DNA of 64,000 bases from Streptomyces roseifaciens (GCF_001445655.1 NZ_LNBE01000003.1:1656530-1720529), one strand, 5' to 3'; positions 42,455-51,900 are shown, numbered from the stretch's first letter. Notes: a model not told the origin generated them from the letters alone. Numbers and translations are program-made.

Positions 42455-42896
42455 CAGGCCGCGCTTCAGGCCGCTCGTGAACCGGTGGGGAGGGTGGCCC
42501 GCGCCCCGAACCACCGGGCCAGCGCGCTGCCGAAGGCCTCGGTCGCGGTGGGCCCGCCCGGAGCGGTAGTCGGCCGCCTGGCGGGCGTTGTCGGCTCGCC
42601 CGCCCTGCGCGCCCGCGTCCGCGAGGCCGTCGAGGAGCTGGAGGACGCCCTCGCGCGGGCCGTCGCCGGGACGACCGGGGCCCGCCCCGGCGACCCGGTG
42701 CCGCGACTGACCGCGGCCCTCACCGTCACCGCCTACCGCACCGTCGTCGCCACCACCATGGCCCGGCTGCTCGCGGGCGAACGTGCCGCCGACGCCGCCC
42801 CTGGCCACCGCGCGCTCATCGGCACCACGTTCGACGCCCTGGAGGCGGCGCTGCGGGCGCTCGGTGGTCCGGCCCGCGGGCCCGGGACCCCCCGAC
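42455..42896 (+). pseudogene. Relic of a TetR regulator (C-terminal domain only)
   Basis: The frame in front of the next MFS gene encodes SPALRARVREAVEELEDALARAVAGTTGARPGD, AALTVTAYRTVVATTMARLLAGE and HRALIGTTFDALEAALRAL, the C-terminal domain of a TetR repressor of the type that ends in FDALEAAL. The N-terminal HTH is absent; the upstream codons are unrelated. The relic is open right through into the MFS coding frame. A lost repressor would leave the exporter unregulated or under new control. Confidence 0.6.
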
Positions 42897-42913
42897 GCTG
42901 TAGCCTCGGCCGC

Positions 42914-44365
42914 ATGCCACCGCACCCCCGCCGACCCCGGCCGTGGACCGCGGCCCTCGTCGAGGAACGGCCCCGCCCGGATCGCATACGGACCCGCCCC
43001 GGCGGCTGGCGGCTCGCGGTGGCCACCGTCTGCTTCGGTGCCTTCATGGGCCAGCTCGACGCCAGCATCGTCACCCTCGCCTACGGCGGGCTGCGCAGCG
43101 AGTTCCACGCCTCGCTGGCCGCCGTCGAGTGGGTCTCGCTGGCCTACCTCCTCACCCTCGTCGCACTGCTGGTGCCGGTCGGCCGGCTCGCGGACGCCCA
43201 CGGCCGCAAGCTGTTCTACCTCTACGGATTCCTCGTCTTCACCGCCGCGTCGGCCGCCTGCGCCCTCGCCCCGTCCCTGGCCGTCCTCGTGGTCTTCCGC
43301 GTGCTGCAGGCCGCGGGGGCGGCGATGATGCAGGCCAACAGCGTGGCCCTGGTGACCACCAGCGCGCCGCGCGGGAAGATGCGCGCCGCCCTCGGCGTCC
43401 AGGCCGCGGCGCAGGCCCTCGGACTCGCCCTCGGCCCGACCGTCGGCGGCGCCCTGGTGGCCGGGCTCGGCTGGCGCTGGGTCTTCGCGGTCAACGTCCC
43501 CGTCGGCCTGGCCGCCCTCGTGGCCGGCCAGTACCTGCTGCCCCGCACCCGTACCCGCAGCCCCGCGGCCGGCTCCGACCGCCTCGGGCCGGTGCTCCTG
43601 GCCGTCGCGACCACCGCGCTGCTGCTGGCCCTGTCCATGGTGTCCGGGCTGACCGTGCCCGCCTGGGCCGTCGCCTTCCTGTTCGCCCTGGCCGCAGCCG
43701 CGACCTGGGGCTTCGTCCTGCGGGAACGCCGGGCGGCCCACCCCCTCGTCGACCCGGCCCTGCTGCGGCGCCGGGCCGTCTCCACCGGCCTCGCCGCGGC
43801 GCTCGGCGCCTACCTCGTCCTCTTCGGCCCGCTCGTGCTCGTGCCCGTCGTGCTCACCGGCGCAGGCTCCTCCGAGCTGCACGCCGGGCTGGTCCTGACG
43901 GCCCTTCCGGCCGGCTTCGCCCTGGCCGCGACCTGCGCGGAGCGCGTCCTGCCCAAGGCCCTGGGCGACCGGAGCCGCTGCCTGCTGGGCGCGGCCGTCG
44001 CGATCGCCGCGCTCGCCGCCATGCTCGCCCTCCCGCTCGCCACGGGCCCCCTGGTCCCGCTGCTCGCCCTTCTCGGCCTGGGGCTCGGCGTCTTCACCCC
44101 CGCCAACAACGCCCTGGTCATGGGGGCGATCCCGGCGGCGTCCTCCGGCACCGGGGGCGGGCTGGTCAACATGGCCCGCGGCCTCGGAACGGCCTTCGGC
44201 ATCGCCCTGGTCACCCTCGCGCTCCACCACTCCGGCGCCGCCGGCCCCCACCGCGCGGTGGCCGTCCTGCTGGGCGCCGCGCTGCTCGTCGCGGCCGCCG
44301 CGTGGCTCGGGCCGACACGCCGGGGCCCGTCACCCGGACGAGCCACCGGGGACGCCGGCGGTTAG
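42914..44365 (+). CDS. EmrB/QacA-type MFS exporter (14 TM)
   Basis: A 483-aa drug:proton antiporter of the DHA2 type. It starts RLAVATVCFGAFMGQLDASIVTLAYGGL, has motif A GRLADAHGRKLFYLYGF, a motif C region ALGLALGPTVGGALVAGLGWRWVFAVNVPVG, and C-terminal ANNALVMGAIPAASSGTGGGLVNMARGLGTAFG. ATG 42914 is preceded by TAGCCT at a distance that fits a -10 box for a leaderless transcript. It sits just after the TetR relic, its probable former repressor. Substrate unknown. Confidence 0.88.
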   Translation: MPPHPRRPRPWTAALVEERPRPDRIRTRPGGWRLAVATVCFGAFMGQLDASIVTLAYGGLRSEFHASLAAVEWVSLAYLLTLVALLVPVGRLADAHGRKLFYLYGFLVFTAASAACALAPSLAVLVVFRVLQAAGAAMMQANSVALVTTSAPRGKMRAALGVQAAAQALGLALGPTVGGALVAGLGWRWVFAVNVPVGLAALVAGQYLLPRTRTRSPAAGSDRLGPVLLAVATTALLLALSMVSGLTVPAWAVAFLFALAAAATWGFVLRERRAAHPLVDPALLRRRAVSTGLAAALGAYLVLFGPLVLVPVVLTGAGSSELHAGLVLTALPAGFALAATCAERVLPKALGDRSRCLLGAAVAIAALAAMLALPLATGPLVPLLALLGLGLGVFTPANNALVMGAIPAASSGTGGGLVNMARGLGTAFGIALVTLALHHSGAAGPHRAVAVLLGAALLVAAAAWLGPTRRGPSPGRATGDAGG

Positions 44366-44387
44366 CAGGCCAAGTACCGTCCGCGGC

Positions 44388-45956
44388 ATGAGGCCCGTAC
44401 TCGCACCCTCCCTCTCCCTGCCCCTCGCCGTCGCTCTGCTGGCCTGCAGTCTGACCGCCTGTGCGAGCCGTGACGAGGCGGCGGGCCGACCGGACCTGAC
44501 CCCCTATTACGACCAGGAGATCGCCTGGGAGCCCTGCTCCCGGGACCAGGACAAGACGATCAGGAACGAGACGCGGCACGCCCCCGGCGCACCCGAGTGC
44601 GCCCGGCTCACCGTGCCCTACACCTACGCGGACCCCGCCAAGGGCGAACTGCGGCTCGCCCTCATGCGCTACCGCACCAAGGACCAGGACCACCGTCTCG
44701 GCTCGCTCGTCCTGTCCTTCGGCGGACCGGGCGAGTCCGGGCTCGTACGGCTCGGCGCCCGCGGCCCGGACGGCTTCGGCAAGGCCGGCGGCCGCTACGA
44801 CCTCGTCACCTTCGACCCGCGCGGCACCGGTGCCAGCTCCCCGGTCCGCTGCGGCCCCCGCGGCGCCGCCGTGGAGGCGGCCCGCGGCACGGACGAGGAC
44901 TCCGGCGCCCGGGGCGGCCTCGCCGACCGCATCGAGGACCGGGCCAAGGGCCTGGAGGAGTGCAGCAGGCGCTCCGGGCCCGTCCTGCCGCACGTCGGGA
45001 CCGTCAACACCACCCGCGACCTGGACGTGCTCCGCGCCGCCCTCGGCGAGGACAAGCTCCACTACCTCGGCTACTCCCACGGCACCCGGCTCGGCGCCGC
45101 CTACGCCCACCGCTTCCCGCAGAAGGTCGGCCGCATGGTCATGGACGGCGTCGACGACCCGTCGCCCGACGCGAGGCGGACCACCCTCGCCCGGGCCGCC
45201 GCCTACCACAAGGCCCTGCGCCACGCGGTGGAGATCTGCACCAGGCGGGGCGACGAGGACTGCATCCTCGGCTCCGACACCGACCGGGCCATGGAGAACG
45301 TCACCGCCGCCTTCGACCGCCTCGACGAGCAGCCCCTGCCCTGGGTGAACGGCCGCACCCTCGACCGGGAGACCGCCGTGACGCGGACCATGGGCCTGCT
45401 GCGCTCCCGCGGCGGCCTGCCCGAGGCCCCCAACCTCCTCGCGTCCATCGTCTACCACCTGCCGCCGGGGGAGTCCGCGCACATGGCCGAGGAGGAGGCC
45501 GCCCGGGCCGAGGGCAGGACCGAGGACGGCCGCGACGGATCCGGGGCGGCACGGGCCGCGGTCAACTGCGCCGACTCCAAGGGACGTTACACCGCCGGCC
45601 AGGTCGCGAACGCCTACGACGACTTCGCCGACGCCTCACCGGTCTTCGGCCCGACCCTGGCCTCCGACATGGCCCTGTGCACCGGCTGGCCGCAGGCCGG
45701 TGACGACAGCTCCCACGACGTCGCGGCCCCCCGCGCCCCCAAGATGCTCCTGCACACCTCCGAATTCGACCCCGCCACCCCCGTGCAGTGGCTGCGCCGC
45801 ATGGCCCGGGCCGTCGGCCCCTCGGCCGTCACCATGACGGACACGGGCGGCGGCCACAGCGTCTACGGCTCGCCGGACGCCGAGTGCGTCAACGACAGGA
45901 TCGACTCCTTCCTCCTGGACGGGACGCTGCCGGCCGACCGTACCCGCTGCACCTGA
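44388..45956 (+). CDS. S33-family lipoprotein peptidase (tripeptidyl aminopeptidase type)
   Basis: A 522-aa exported hydrolase. A signal sequence with lipobox LTAC (Cys25) anchors it outside the membrane. The alpha/beta hydrolase core shows VLSFGGPGESG, FDPRGTG, nucleophile GYSHG with Ser230 (His in place of the more usual Tyr), and a TAP-like C-terminus with SEFDPATP (Asp) and GGHSVYG (His). It is related to the gene at 4286-5806 but is lipid-anchored rather than freely secreted. Likely role: trimming peptides at the cell surface. A hairpin terminator follows. Confidence 0.88.
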   Translation: MRPVLAPSLSLPLAVALLACSLTACASRDEAAGRPDLTPYYDQEIAWEPCSRDQDKTIRNETRHAPGAPECARLTVPYTYADPAKGELRLALMRYRTKDQDHRLGSLVLSFGGPGESGLVRLGARGPDGFGKAGGRYDLVTFDPRGTGASSPVRCGPRGAAVEAARGTDEDSGARGGLADRIEDRAKGLEECSRRSGPVLPHVGTVNTTRDLDVLRAALGEDKLHYLGYSHGTRLGAAYAHRFPQKVGRMVMDGVDDPSPDARRTTLARAAAYHKALRHAVEICTRRGDEDCILGSDTDRAMENVTAAFDRLDEQPLPWVNGRTLDRETAVTRTMGLLRSRGGLPEAPNLLASIVYHLPPGESAHMAEEEAARAEGRTEDGRDGSGAARAAVNCADSKGRYTAGQVANAYDDFADASPVFGPTLASDMALCTGWPQAGDDSSHDVAAPRAPKMLLHTSEFDPATPVQWLRRMARAVGPSAVTMTDTGGGHSVYGSPDAECVNDRIDSFLLDGTLPADRTRCT

Positions 45957-45995
45957 CGCCCCGGCACCTGCCCGTGCTCCATTGGAGGGGACTGC

Positions 45996-46020
45996 GGGGC
46001 GCGCTGATGCGGCGCGCCCC
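45996..46020 (+). terminator. Hairpin after the S33 lipoprotein gene
   Basis: Inverted repeat GGGGCGCGC (45996-46004) / GCGCGCCCC (46012-46020) with a 7-nt loop, 39 bp after the stop. There is no T tract, as is usual in this genus. Confidence 0.65.
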
Positions 46021-46129
46021 GGCCGGGGGCAGGCATCAGCTCCATGGGGGCGTCGCCACGTACGTCCCACCCGATGCCGTCCCGTGCCGGGCCGACCGGC
46101 GCGGGACGATGACGAACGGAGCGTGCAGG

Positions 46130-46654
46130 ATGCGTATGGGACACCGGTTCACGACCGCAGCGGCAGCCCTCGCCATGGTGGCGGGACCGGCGGGCGTCGC
46201 GCTCGCCCAGACGGACACGGAGGCGGCGAAGGACGGCTCCTTCCTGGCGATGGCCCATCAGGGCGGCCTCGGCGAGATCGCCATGGGCAAGGACGTCAAG
46301 AAGAACGCCACCACCTCGTGCGTCAAGAAGACCGGGGAGATCCTCGTCAGGGACCACACCCGGCTCGACAAGAAGATCACGGACCTCGCGAAGCGCCTGA
46401 GGGTGACCCTGCCCGACCGGGCCATGGCCGAGCAGCGCAAGGACCTGAAGAGCCTTCAGAAGAAGGCGCACACGCGCGAGTACGACCGGCTCTGGCTGAA
46501 GCTGGCGGCGGCCGGGCACGTCCAGGCCCTCAAGATGCTCGACGACGAGATCGCCCAGGGGAAGAACGCCGACGTGCGCGAAGCCGCCCGCATGGCGAGA
46601 CCCGTGGTCGCCGACCACCTCAAGAGAGTGCAGGTGTGCCAGAAGCAACGCTGA
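46130..46654 (+). CDS. Exported DUF4142 protein
   Basis: A 174-aa protein with a signal peptide (TTAAAALAMVAGPAGVALAQ) and an all-helical DUF4142 domain: DGSFLAMAHQGGLGEIAMGKDVKKNA, then RDHTRLDKKITDLAKRLRVTLPD and AGHVQALKMLDDEIAQGK. This ferritin-like helical family is of unknown function and occurs in cell-envelope settings. Two Cys (in TSCVKK and VQVCQK) could form a disulfide. ATG 46130 has GGAG 8 nt upstream; 46109 and 46136 are other possible starts. Confidence 0.85.
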   Translation: MRMGHRFTTAAAALAMVAGPAGVALAQTDTEAAKDGSFLAMAHQGGLGEIAMGKDVKKNATTSCVKKTGEILVRDHTRLDKKITDLAKRLRVTLPDRAMAEQRKDLKSLQKKAHTREYDRLWLKLAAAGHVQALKMLDDEIAQGKNADVREAARMARPVVADHLKRVQVCQKQR

Positions 46655-46684
46655 CACCCTGCCTGCCGCAGGCCGCCCCGGTGT

Positions 46685-49165
46685 TCACCCGGCGGCGGCC
46701 AGCGGCTGCTGGGCCCAGATCGTCTTCCCCTCCGCGGTGAAGCGCGTACCCCAGCGCTCCGTCAGCTGCGCCACCAGCAGCAGCCCCCGGCCGCCCTCGT
46801 CCGTGACCCGGGCCCGGCGCATCCGGGGCGAGGTGCTGCTCGCGTCCGACACCTCGCAGATCAGCGAGGAGCGCTCGCGGATCAGCCGGAGCCGGATGGG
46901 GGCGTAGGCGTGCCGGACGGCGTTGGTGACCAGCTCGCTGACGACCAGTTCGGTGGTGAACCCCAGCTCCTCCAGCCCCCAGGCCGTCAGCTGCTCGGAC
47001 GCGAACTTGCGCGCCTCGGCGACCGTGGACCGCTCCGCCGGCAGGTCCCAGCTGCGCACCTGCGAGGCGTCCAGCGCGCGTGTGCGGGCGAGCAGCAGCG
47101 CGATGTCGTCCTTGGGCCGCTCGGGGCGGCGCGGCAGCAGTGCGTCCAGGACCGCGTCGCAGGTCTGCTCCAGGGGCGCGGCCGGACCCGACAGGGCCGT
47201 GCGCAGCCCGTCCAGGCCCGCGCCGATGTCGTGGTCGTGGCTCTCGACCAGCCCGTCGGTGTACAGCGCGAGGAGACTGCCCTCGGGCAGCTGCAGTTCG
47301 GCGGACTCGAAGGGCAGCCCGCCCAGGCCCAGTGGCGGGCCGCCGGGGAGGTCCAGGAAGCGGGCCGTGCCGTCGGGCGTCACGAGCACGGGCGCCGGAT
47401 GGCCCGCCCGGGCCAGGACGCAGGAGCGCGACACCGGGTCGTACACCACGTACAGGCAGGTCGCGCCCGTCTCCCGGACGGTGCCCGGCAGCCGCTCCGC
47501 CGCCTGGTCCTGCTGGTCCTGGGCCAGCTGGACGACCAGATCGTCCAGGTGGGTGAGCAGTTCGTCGGGCGGCAGGTCCAGGTCCGCGAGGGTGCGGACG
47601 GCCGCGCGCAGCCGGCCCATGACGGCCGACGCCTGCAGCCCGTGGCCGACGACGTCGCCGACGACGAGCGCGACCCGGGCGCCGGACAGCGGGATGACGT
47701 CGAACCAGTCCCCGCCGACGCCGGCCTGGGCGCCGGCGGGCAGATAGCGGGAGGTGACCTCGACGGCCGTCGGCTCGGGCAGCCGCCCGGGCAGCAGACT
47801 GCGCTGGAGCGTGAGCGCGACCGAGCGCTCCACCGCGTATCGGCGGGCGTTGTCGACGCACACGCCCGCCCGCGCCGCGATCTCCTCGGCCAGCAGCAGG
47901 TCGTCCGCGTCGAACGGATCGGTGCCCGGGTACCGGACGAACAGGGCCACGCCGAGCGTGGAGCCCCGCGCGCCGAGCGGCACGGCGAGCACCGAGTGGG
48001 CACCCTCGTCGCCCAGGCACCGGGAGAGGGCGGGGCCGCCGCCGTCCGCCCACGCCGCGATCGCCGCCGCCTCCGCGCGGTGCAGCGAGGGGCGGCCGGA
48101 GGCGAGCGCCTCGGCGGGCGGGGAATGCGGCGCGTAGGAGAAGGAGCTGCCCGGCTCCCCGGGAAGGCCGTCGAGCACGGACCGCGCGGCTGCCCGGCGC
48201 ACCGGCTCCGCGTCCGGCCCTCCGGCGCCCGCGTCGTCCGGGCCCGCACCGGCTCCACCGGCCGCATCTCCGCTGTGCAGTACGGAGTCGAGCAGATCGA
48301 CGCTGACGAGGTCCGCGAACGCGCCCGTGGTGACCTCCGCCAGCTCCTCGGCGGTGCGTCCGACATCCAGCGTGGTGCCGATGCGGGCGCCCGCGTCGTT
48401 GACCATCGCCAGCCGCTGCCGGGCGCGGTGCGGCTCCGTGCGGTCCAGTGCCGCTATCGACACGCCCTGCACGCGGCCGTCGCCGTCCTTGAGCGGGGTG
48501 AAGAACGTCGCCCACGCGCGCTTGCGGGACTGGCCGGGCGCGCGGAAGAAGGTGTCCGTGCGCAAGGTCTCGCCGTTGCGCAGCACATCCGCCATCAGAC
48601 GGCCGAACTCGTCGAAGGGGGCGCCGGGGAAGATCTCGGTGAGCTGCAGCCCCAGCATGGCCTCCTCGGGACGGCCCGACAGGCGCACCATCTCCCCGTT
48701 CGCACCGGTCAGCCGCAGATCGCGGTCGTAGACGGCGGTGGCGATCGGGGACTGCACGTACGCCCACTCCTTGAGGGCGGCGTCCTTCTGCGCCGCCTCC
48801 TCGAGCACGGCGTCCGGCTCGCCGGGCGGGGCGCCTTCCGGAGCGGCGCCGAGCAGCACCCACTGCACGCGGCCGTCGCCCTCCGGACAGGGGTGTGCCC
48901 GCACGGTGACCCGCACCGCCCCGCCGTCCCGGTGGCGGGCCGTGAGGGCGCCGCTCCAGGGTGCGGACCGCGTGAGCGCCCGCAGTGCCGGGGGCGGCAG
49001 GGGTGCGGCGAGCAGGGCGGCGGCGGGGCGGCCGATGACCTCCTCGGGCGCATGGCCGAGCGCGTGCCGCGCGGCGGGGCTCCACAGGGTGACGGTGCCT
49101 TCCGCGTCGACGGCGGCGACAGGGACCGTCGCCGTGGGGGAGAGGGGGTCGGAATTCGCGTCCAT
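46685..49165 (-). CDS. PAS-PAS-GAF-SpoIIE phosphatase with anti-sigma-type ATPase domain
   Basis: An 826-aa signalling protein. PAS domains are at about 10-110 and 130-250 (VQSPIATAVYDRDLRLTGANGEMVRLSGR), a GAF domain at about 255-470, a PP2C/SpoIIE serine phosphatase at about 480-690 (GAQAGVGGDWFDVIPLSGARVALVVGDVVGHG, LYTDGLVES) and an RsbW-like kinase domain at about 700-826 (SELVTNAVRHA, DEGGRGLLLV). This combination controls sigma-factor partner switching in Streptomyces by phosphorylating and dephosphorylating anti-anti-sigma factors. Its sensory input is unknown. It is divergent from the ATP-grasp pair. Confidence 0.92.
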   Translation of the reverse strand: MDANSDPLSPTATVPVAAVDAEGTVTLWSPAARHALGHAPEEVIGRPAAALLAAPLPPPALRALTRSAPWSGALTARHRDGGAVRVTVRAHPCPEGDGRVQWVLLGAAPEGAPPGEPDAVLEEAAQKDAALKEWAYVQSPIATAVYDRDLRLTGANGEMVRLSGRPEEAMLGLQLTEIFPGAPFDEFGRLMADVLRNGETLRTDTFFRAPGQSRKRAWATFFTPLKDGDGRVQGVSIAALDRTEPHRARQRLAMVNDAGARIGTTLDVGRTAEELAEVTTGAFADLVSVDLLDSVLHSGDAAGGAGAGPDDAGAGGPDAEPVRRAAARSVLDGLPGEPGSSFSYAPHSPPAEALASGRPSLHRAEAAAIAAWADGGGPALSRCLGDEGAHSVLAVPLGARGSTLGVALFVRYPGTDPFDADDLLLAEEIAARAGVCVDNARRYAVERSVALTLQRSLLPGRLPEPTAVEVTSRYLPAGAQAGVGGDWFDVIPLSGARVALVVGDVVGHGLQASAVMGRLRAAVRTLADLDLPPDELLTHLDDLVVQLAQDQQDQAAERLPGTVRETGATCLYVVYDPVSRSCVLARAGHPAPVLVTPDGTARFLDLPGGPPLGLGGLPFESAELQLPEGSLLALYTDGLVESHDHDIGAGLDGLRTALSGPAAPLEQTCDAVLDALLPRRPERPKDDIALLLARTRALDASQVRSWDLPAERSTVAEARKFASEQLTAWGLEELGFTTELVVSELVTNAVRHAYAPIRLRLIRERSSLICEVSDASSTSPRMRRARVTDEGGRGLLLVAQLTERWGTRFTAEGKTIWAQQPLAAAG

Positions 49166-49390
49166 CGATGGTCATCTCGTCCGGCGGGCGGCGTACGGCG
49201 GGGCCGCCTGCCGCCCGCATAAATCAGGCTGTAGCTATCTTTCCCGCACCAATCGGCACTGAAGCATCCATCTCGCCCCTAACTGTCGCGGTGGTCCGGG
49301 TGGACCGCCGGGGCGGCCCGGGTGTGATCCGGCCACGACGAGGCCGTTGTATCGGCCAATCGAAGCGTGGTGTGCATAGCCCCGCTGCAG

Positions 49391-49474
49391 CGCCGTCCGT
49401 CCGTCGTCCTGCGCAGGGGCGGCCCGTATCCGACGGGGAATCAGTCGGTCGGATACGGAGAAAAACGGACGGCG
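49391..49474. promoter_or_regulatory. Nested inverted repeats upstream of the ATP-grasp operon
   Basis: Outer arms CGCCGTCCG (49391-49399) and CGGACGGCG (49466-49474) enclose a perfect 11-bp repeat CCGTATCCGAC (49424-49434) / GTCGGATACGG (49448-49458). The element lies in the 436-bp gap between divergent genes, so it cannot be a normal terminator for either. It could be an operator pair or a structured leader RNA of the ATP-grasp operon. The rest of the gap shows nothing recognisable. Confidence 0.55.
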
Positions 49475-49601
49475 CATGATCGGTTTGCTACACAATTGAG
49501 ACAGCCCCCGACATGCCCGCCCCGTCACGCATGACATCCTGAGCCGTCACAGTTCTGCCGGACGCACTCGGCGGATGTCCGGGGATTACGAGGATGCACC
49601 A

Positions 49602-50516
49602 ATGAGACTCTGCTTCCTGGTGGAGGAGCAGTACCGGCACGACGGCATGCCGGTGGACGTCATCCGCCAACTCAGGTCCTGGGGCCACCGGGTGGACGTG
49701 CTCAGGCCCGGCGGGTCGCTCCTCAGGCTCTCCGAGACGGTGCGCGCGGGCCGGCACGACGCCTGGATCCTCAAGACCGTCTCCGGCGGACCCGGGCTCA
49801 CCCTCCTCGAAGCCGCGGCCGGCGCCGGACTCACCACCGTCAACGACGCCCGCGCCATCCGCGGCGTGCGCGACAAGGCCCTCGCCGCCGTGACCGCGGA
49901 GACCCACGGCCTGCCCGTCCCCGTGACCTACGCGGCCATGCGCATCGAGGACTTCGCGGAGGTGCCCGCCGCCGAGTACCCCCTCGTCGTCAAGCCCGCC
50001 GACGGCAGCTCCGGCCGGGCCGTGCGCCTCGTGCCCTCCCCCGACCGGCTCGCGCACCAGGCGCCCCGGGACGAACACGGGGCGGGCAGTGGCATGCTCA
50101 TAGCCCAGCCCTACGTCCCCAACTCCGGCGTCGACCTCAAGGTCTACTGCGTCGACGGCGAGCTCTACGCCACCGAACGCTGCTCCCCCCTCCACCCCGA
50201 CCAGCCCGCGAGCGAGCGGCAGGTGCCGCTCAGCGCCGAGGTGGCCGCCATCGCCGCCCGCGTCGGAGAGGTCTTCGGCCTCGACCTGTACGGCGTGGAC
50301 GTCGTCCTCGGCCCCGACGGGCCCGTCGTCGTCGACGTCAACGACTTCCCCAGCTTCCGTCAGGTCCCGGACGCGGTCGCCCGCGTGGCCTGGGCGATCC
50401 TGCGGCTCGCCGACGCGGGAGGAACCCGCCCGCGCGCCGCCGCGGCCGGCGCCGCCGCCCTGCTGTCGGCGCAGCCGTCCGCGCCAGCCGGCGGCCCCCT
50501 CGGCGGCGACGCATGA
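49602..50516 (+). CDS. RimK-type ATP-grasp ligase (1)
   Basis: A 304-aa ATP-grasp enzyme: LCFLVEEQYRHDGMPVDVIRQL in the N-domain, PLVVKPADGSSGRAVRL (ATP loop), LIAQPYVPNSGVDLKVYCVDGELYATERCS and GLDLYGVDVVLGPDGPVVVDVNDFPSF with the metal-binding Asp/Asn of RimK-like ligases. Such enzymes join a carboxylate to an amine using ATP. ATG 49602 has GAGGA at the right distance. The stop overlaps the next gene (ATGA), which encodes a diverged relative. No substrate or precursor peptide is recognisable nearby. Confidence 0.83.
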   Translation: MRLCFLVEEQYRHDGMPVDVIRQLRSWGHRVDVLRPGGSLLRLSETVRAGRHDAWILKTVSGGPGLTLLEAAAGAGLTTVNDARAIRGVRDKALAAVTAETHGLPVPVTYAAMRIEDFAEVPAAEYPLVVKPADGSSGRAVRLVPSPDRLAHQAPRDEHGAGSGMLIAQPYVPNSGVDLKVYCVDGELYATERCSPLHPDQPASERQVPLSAEVAAIAARVGEVFGLDLYGVDVVLGPDGPVVVDVNDFPSFRQVPDAVARVAWAILRLADAGGTRPRAAAAGAAALLSAQPSAPAGGPLGGDA

Positions 50517-51388
50517 AGATAGGCCTGCTCACCCCGGCCCCCGACCACCCGCTGCTGGCAGCCGCCACCGGCCTGCTGACGCCCCGCCACCGCGTCGACG
50601 CGCTCGACCCCGCGCACGCGCCCGACCCCGCGCCCGGTGACCTCGCCGACGTCTACCTCCTCAAGACCCGGACCCCGCGCGCCCTGGCCTTCGCCCGCCG
50701 CCTCGAGGAGCGTGGCGCGCCCGTGCTGAACTCGGCCGCCTCCACCGGGCAGTGCCAGGACCGGACCGCCATGGCGGAAGTGGCCCTGCGCGCCGCCCTC
50801 CCCTTCGTGGCCACCGCCACCGAGCCCTCCCTCGCCGGCCTGGCCGCCCGCGGCGACCTGTCCTACCCCGTCGTGATCAAGAGCCGCCACAGCCGCCGCC
50901 ACGACCTGGTGGCCCGCGTCGACGACCCCGTACGGCTCGCCGTGCTCGCGGCCGAGTGGGGCGACGAGCCCGTCGTGGTGCAGCGCTTCACCCCCAACGA
51001 CGGCTGGGACCACAAGCTGTGGGTCGTCGGCGACCACGTCTTCGCCGGCCTGCGCCGCTCGGAACTCGCGACCCCCGTCCGCACCGGCACCGAACCCCTG
51101 CGCACCGACGCCCTGCCCGCGGGCTGGCTCGACGTCGTACGGCGCGTCGGCGAGGTCTTCGCCCTGGACGTGTACGGCGTCGACCTGCTCGACGTCGCCG
51201 GGAGCCCGCTCATCGTGGACGTCAACGCCTTCCCCGGCGTCCGGGGCCAGACCGGCGCCCCCGAGGCCCTGACGGACCTGACCCTGCGCACGGCAAGGGG
51301 CACTCACCTCCCGCGAACCCCCACGAGCGCCACCCCCGAGCCGGCCGCCTGCCCGCCCGCCGCCGCGACGGCGCGTAACCCTCACTGA
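50513..51388 (+). CDS. RimK-type ATP-grasp ligase (2)
   Basis: A 291-aa ATP-grasp protein resembling the previous one but diverged: MKIGLLTPAPDHPLLAAATGLL, YPVVIKSRHSRRHDLVARV (the ATP loop lacks the GSS of its partner), VVVQRFTPNDGWDHKLWVVGDHVFAGLRRS and ALDVYGVDLLDVAGSPLIVDVNAFPGVRG. The metal-binding DVN motif is kept. The 4-bp overlap and shared fold suggest a heterodimer or two consecutive ligations on one substrate (inference). The C-terminal ~40 residues are a disordered Pro/Ala/Thr-rich tail. Confidence 0.8.
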   Translation: MKIGLLTPAPDHPLLAAATGLLTPRHRVDALDPAHAPDPAPGDLADVYLLKTRTPRALAFARRLEERGAPVLNSAASTGQCQDRTAMAEVALRAALPFVATATEPSLAGLAARGDLSYPVVIKSRHSRRHDLVARVDDPVRLAVLAAEWGDEPVVVQRFTPNDGWDHKLWVVGDHVFAGLRRSELATPVRTGTEPLRTDALPAGWLDVVRRVGEVFALDVYGVDLLDVAGSPLIVDVNAFPGVRGQTGAPEALTDLTLRTARGTHLPRTPTSATPEPAACPPAAATARNPH

Positions 51389-51900
51389 GGTACCCGGCGG
51401 TGCCGAGCGGGCCTGAGGCGTGCAGGGCACCGCTGGTCGCGGTCGTGGGGGTTGCGCGCCGTCGCGGCGGTTTTGAATGGCGCGCCCGTTCCCCGGCAGG
51501 CCGCCGTACGAACGGCGTCGCACCGCGACCCCGCAGCCCCGGTGGAGCCGTCTGCGCGCGAACCCTCGCCCGTACAAGAGACGCGAATTCGACTCATCCG
51601 TCCCAGCCGTCCGCAATGTCACCCCCAGGGGACGGCCCCTCTCCCCACCCGTGACCGCGGCCCCGTGCCGCCGTTGACCCGGCCAGACCAGTCCTCATGC
51701 AAGCGGGGCTGCCGAAGGCCGTACGACGTTCCCACCCGGAGCGCCGGCGGGCCCGGACCGGGCTACCGACCGCCGCCCGCACGGGCCGTCGCGGCCCTTC
51801 CGACCGGCGGCCGTCTCTCGGCGCGATTCCGCGCTGTGACGGCGGGAGACGGCCGCCACACCTTCGTGAGGGACACCGACGCCGAGGTGAGGGAACCCGC
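51389..51900. other. Non-coding gap before the hydrogenase-like operon
   Basis: About 510 bp. A CGGTGCC (51398-51404) / GGCACCG (51426-51432) hairpin follows the ATP-grasp genes and may end that transcript. The rest has no gene I can support; the leader of the downstream operon ends with GAGGTGAGGGAACCCGC in front of its ATG. Confidence 0.5.

Noticed and set aside
42392..44365. A single 657-residue gene covering the TetR relic and the MFS exporter
   Set aside because: A TetR ligand domain without HTH joined to a normal MFS N-terminus is more simply a relic followed by a separate start at 42914 with its own -10-like element.
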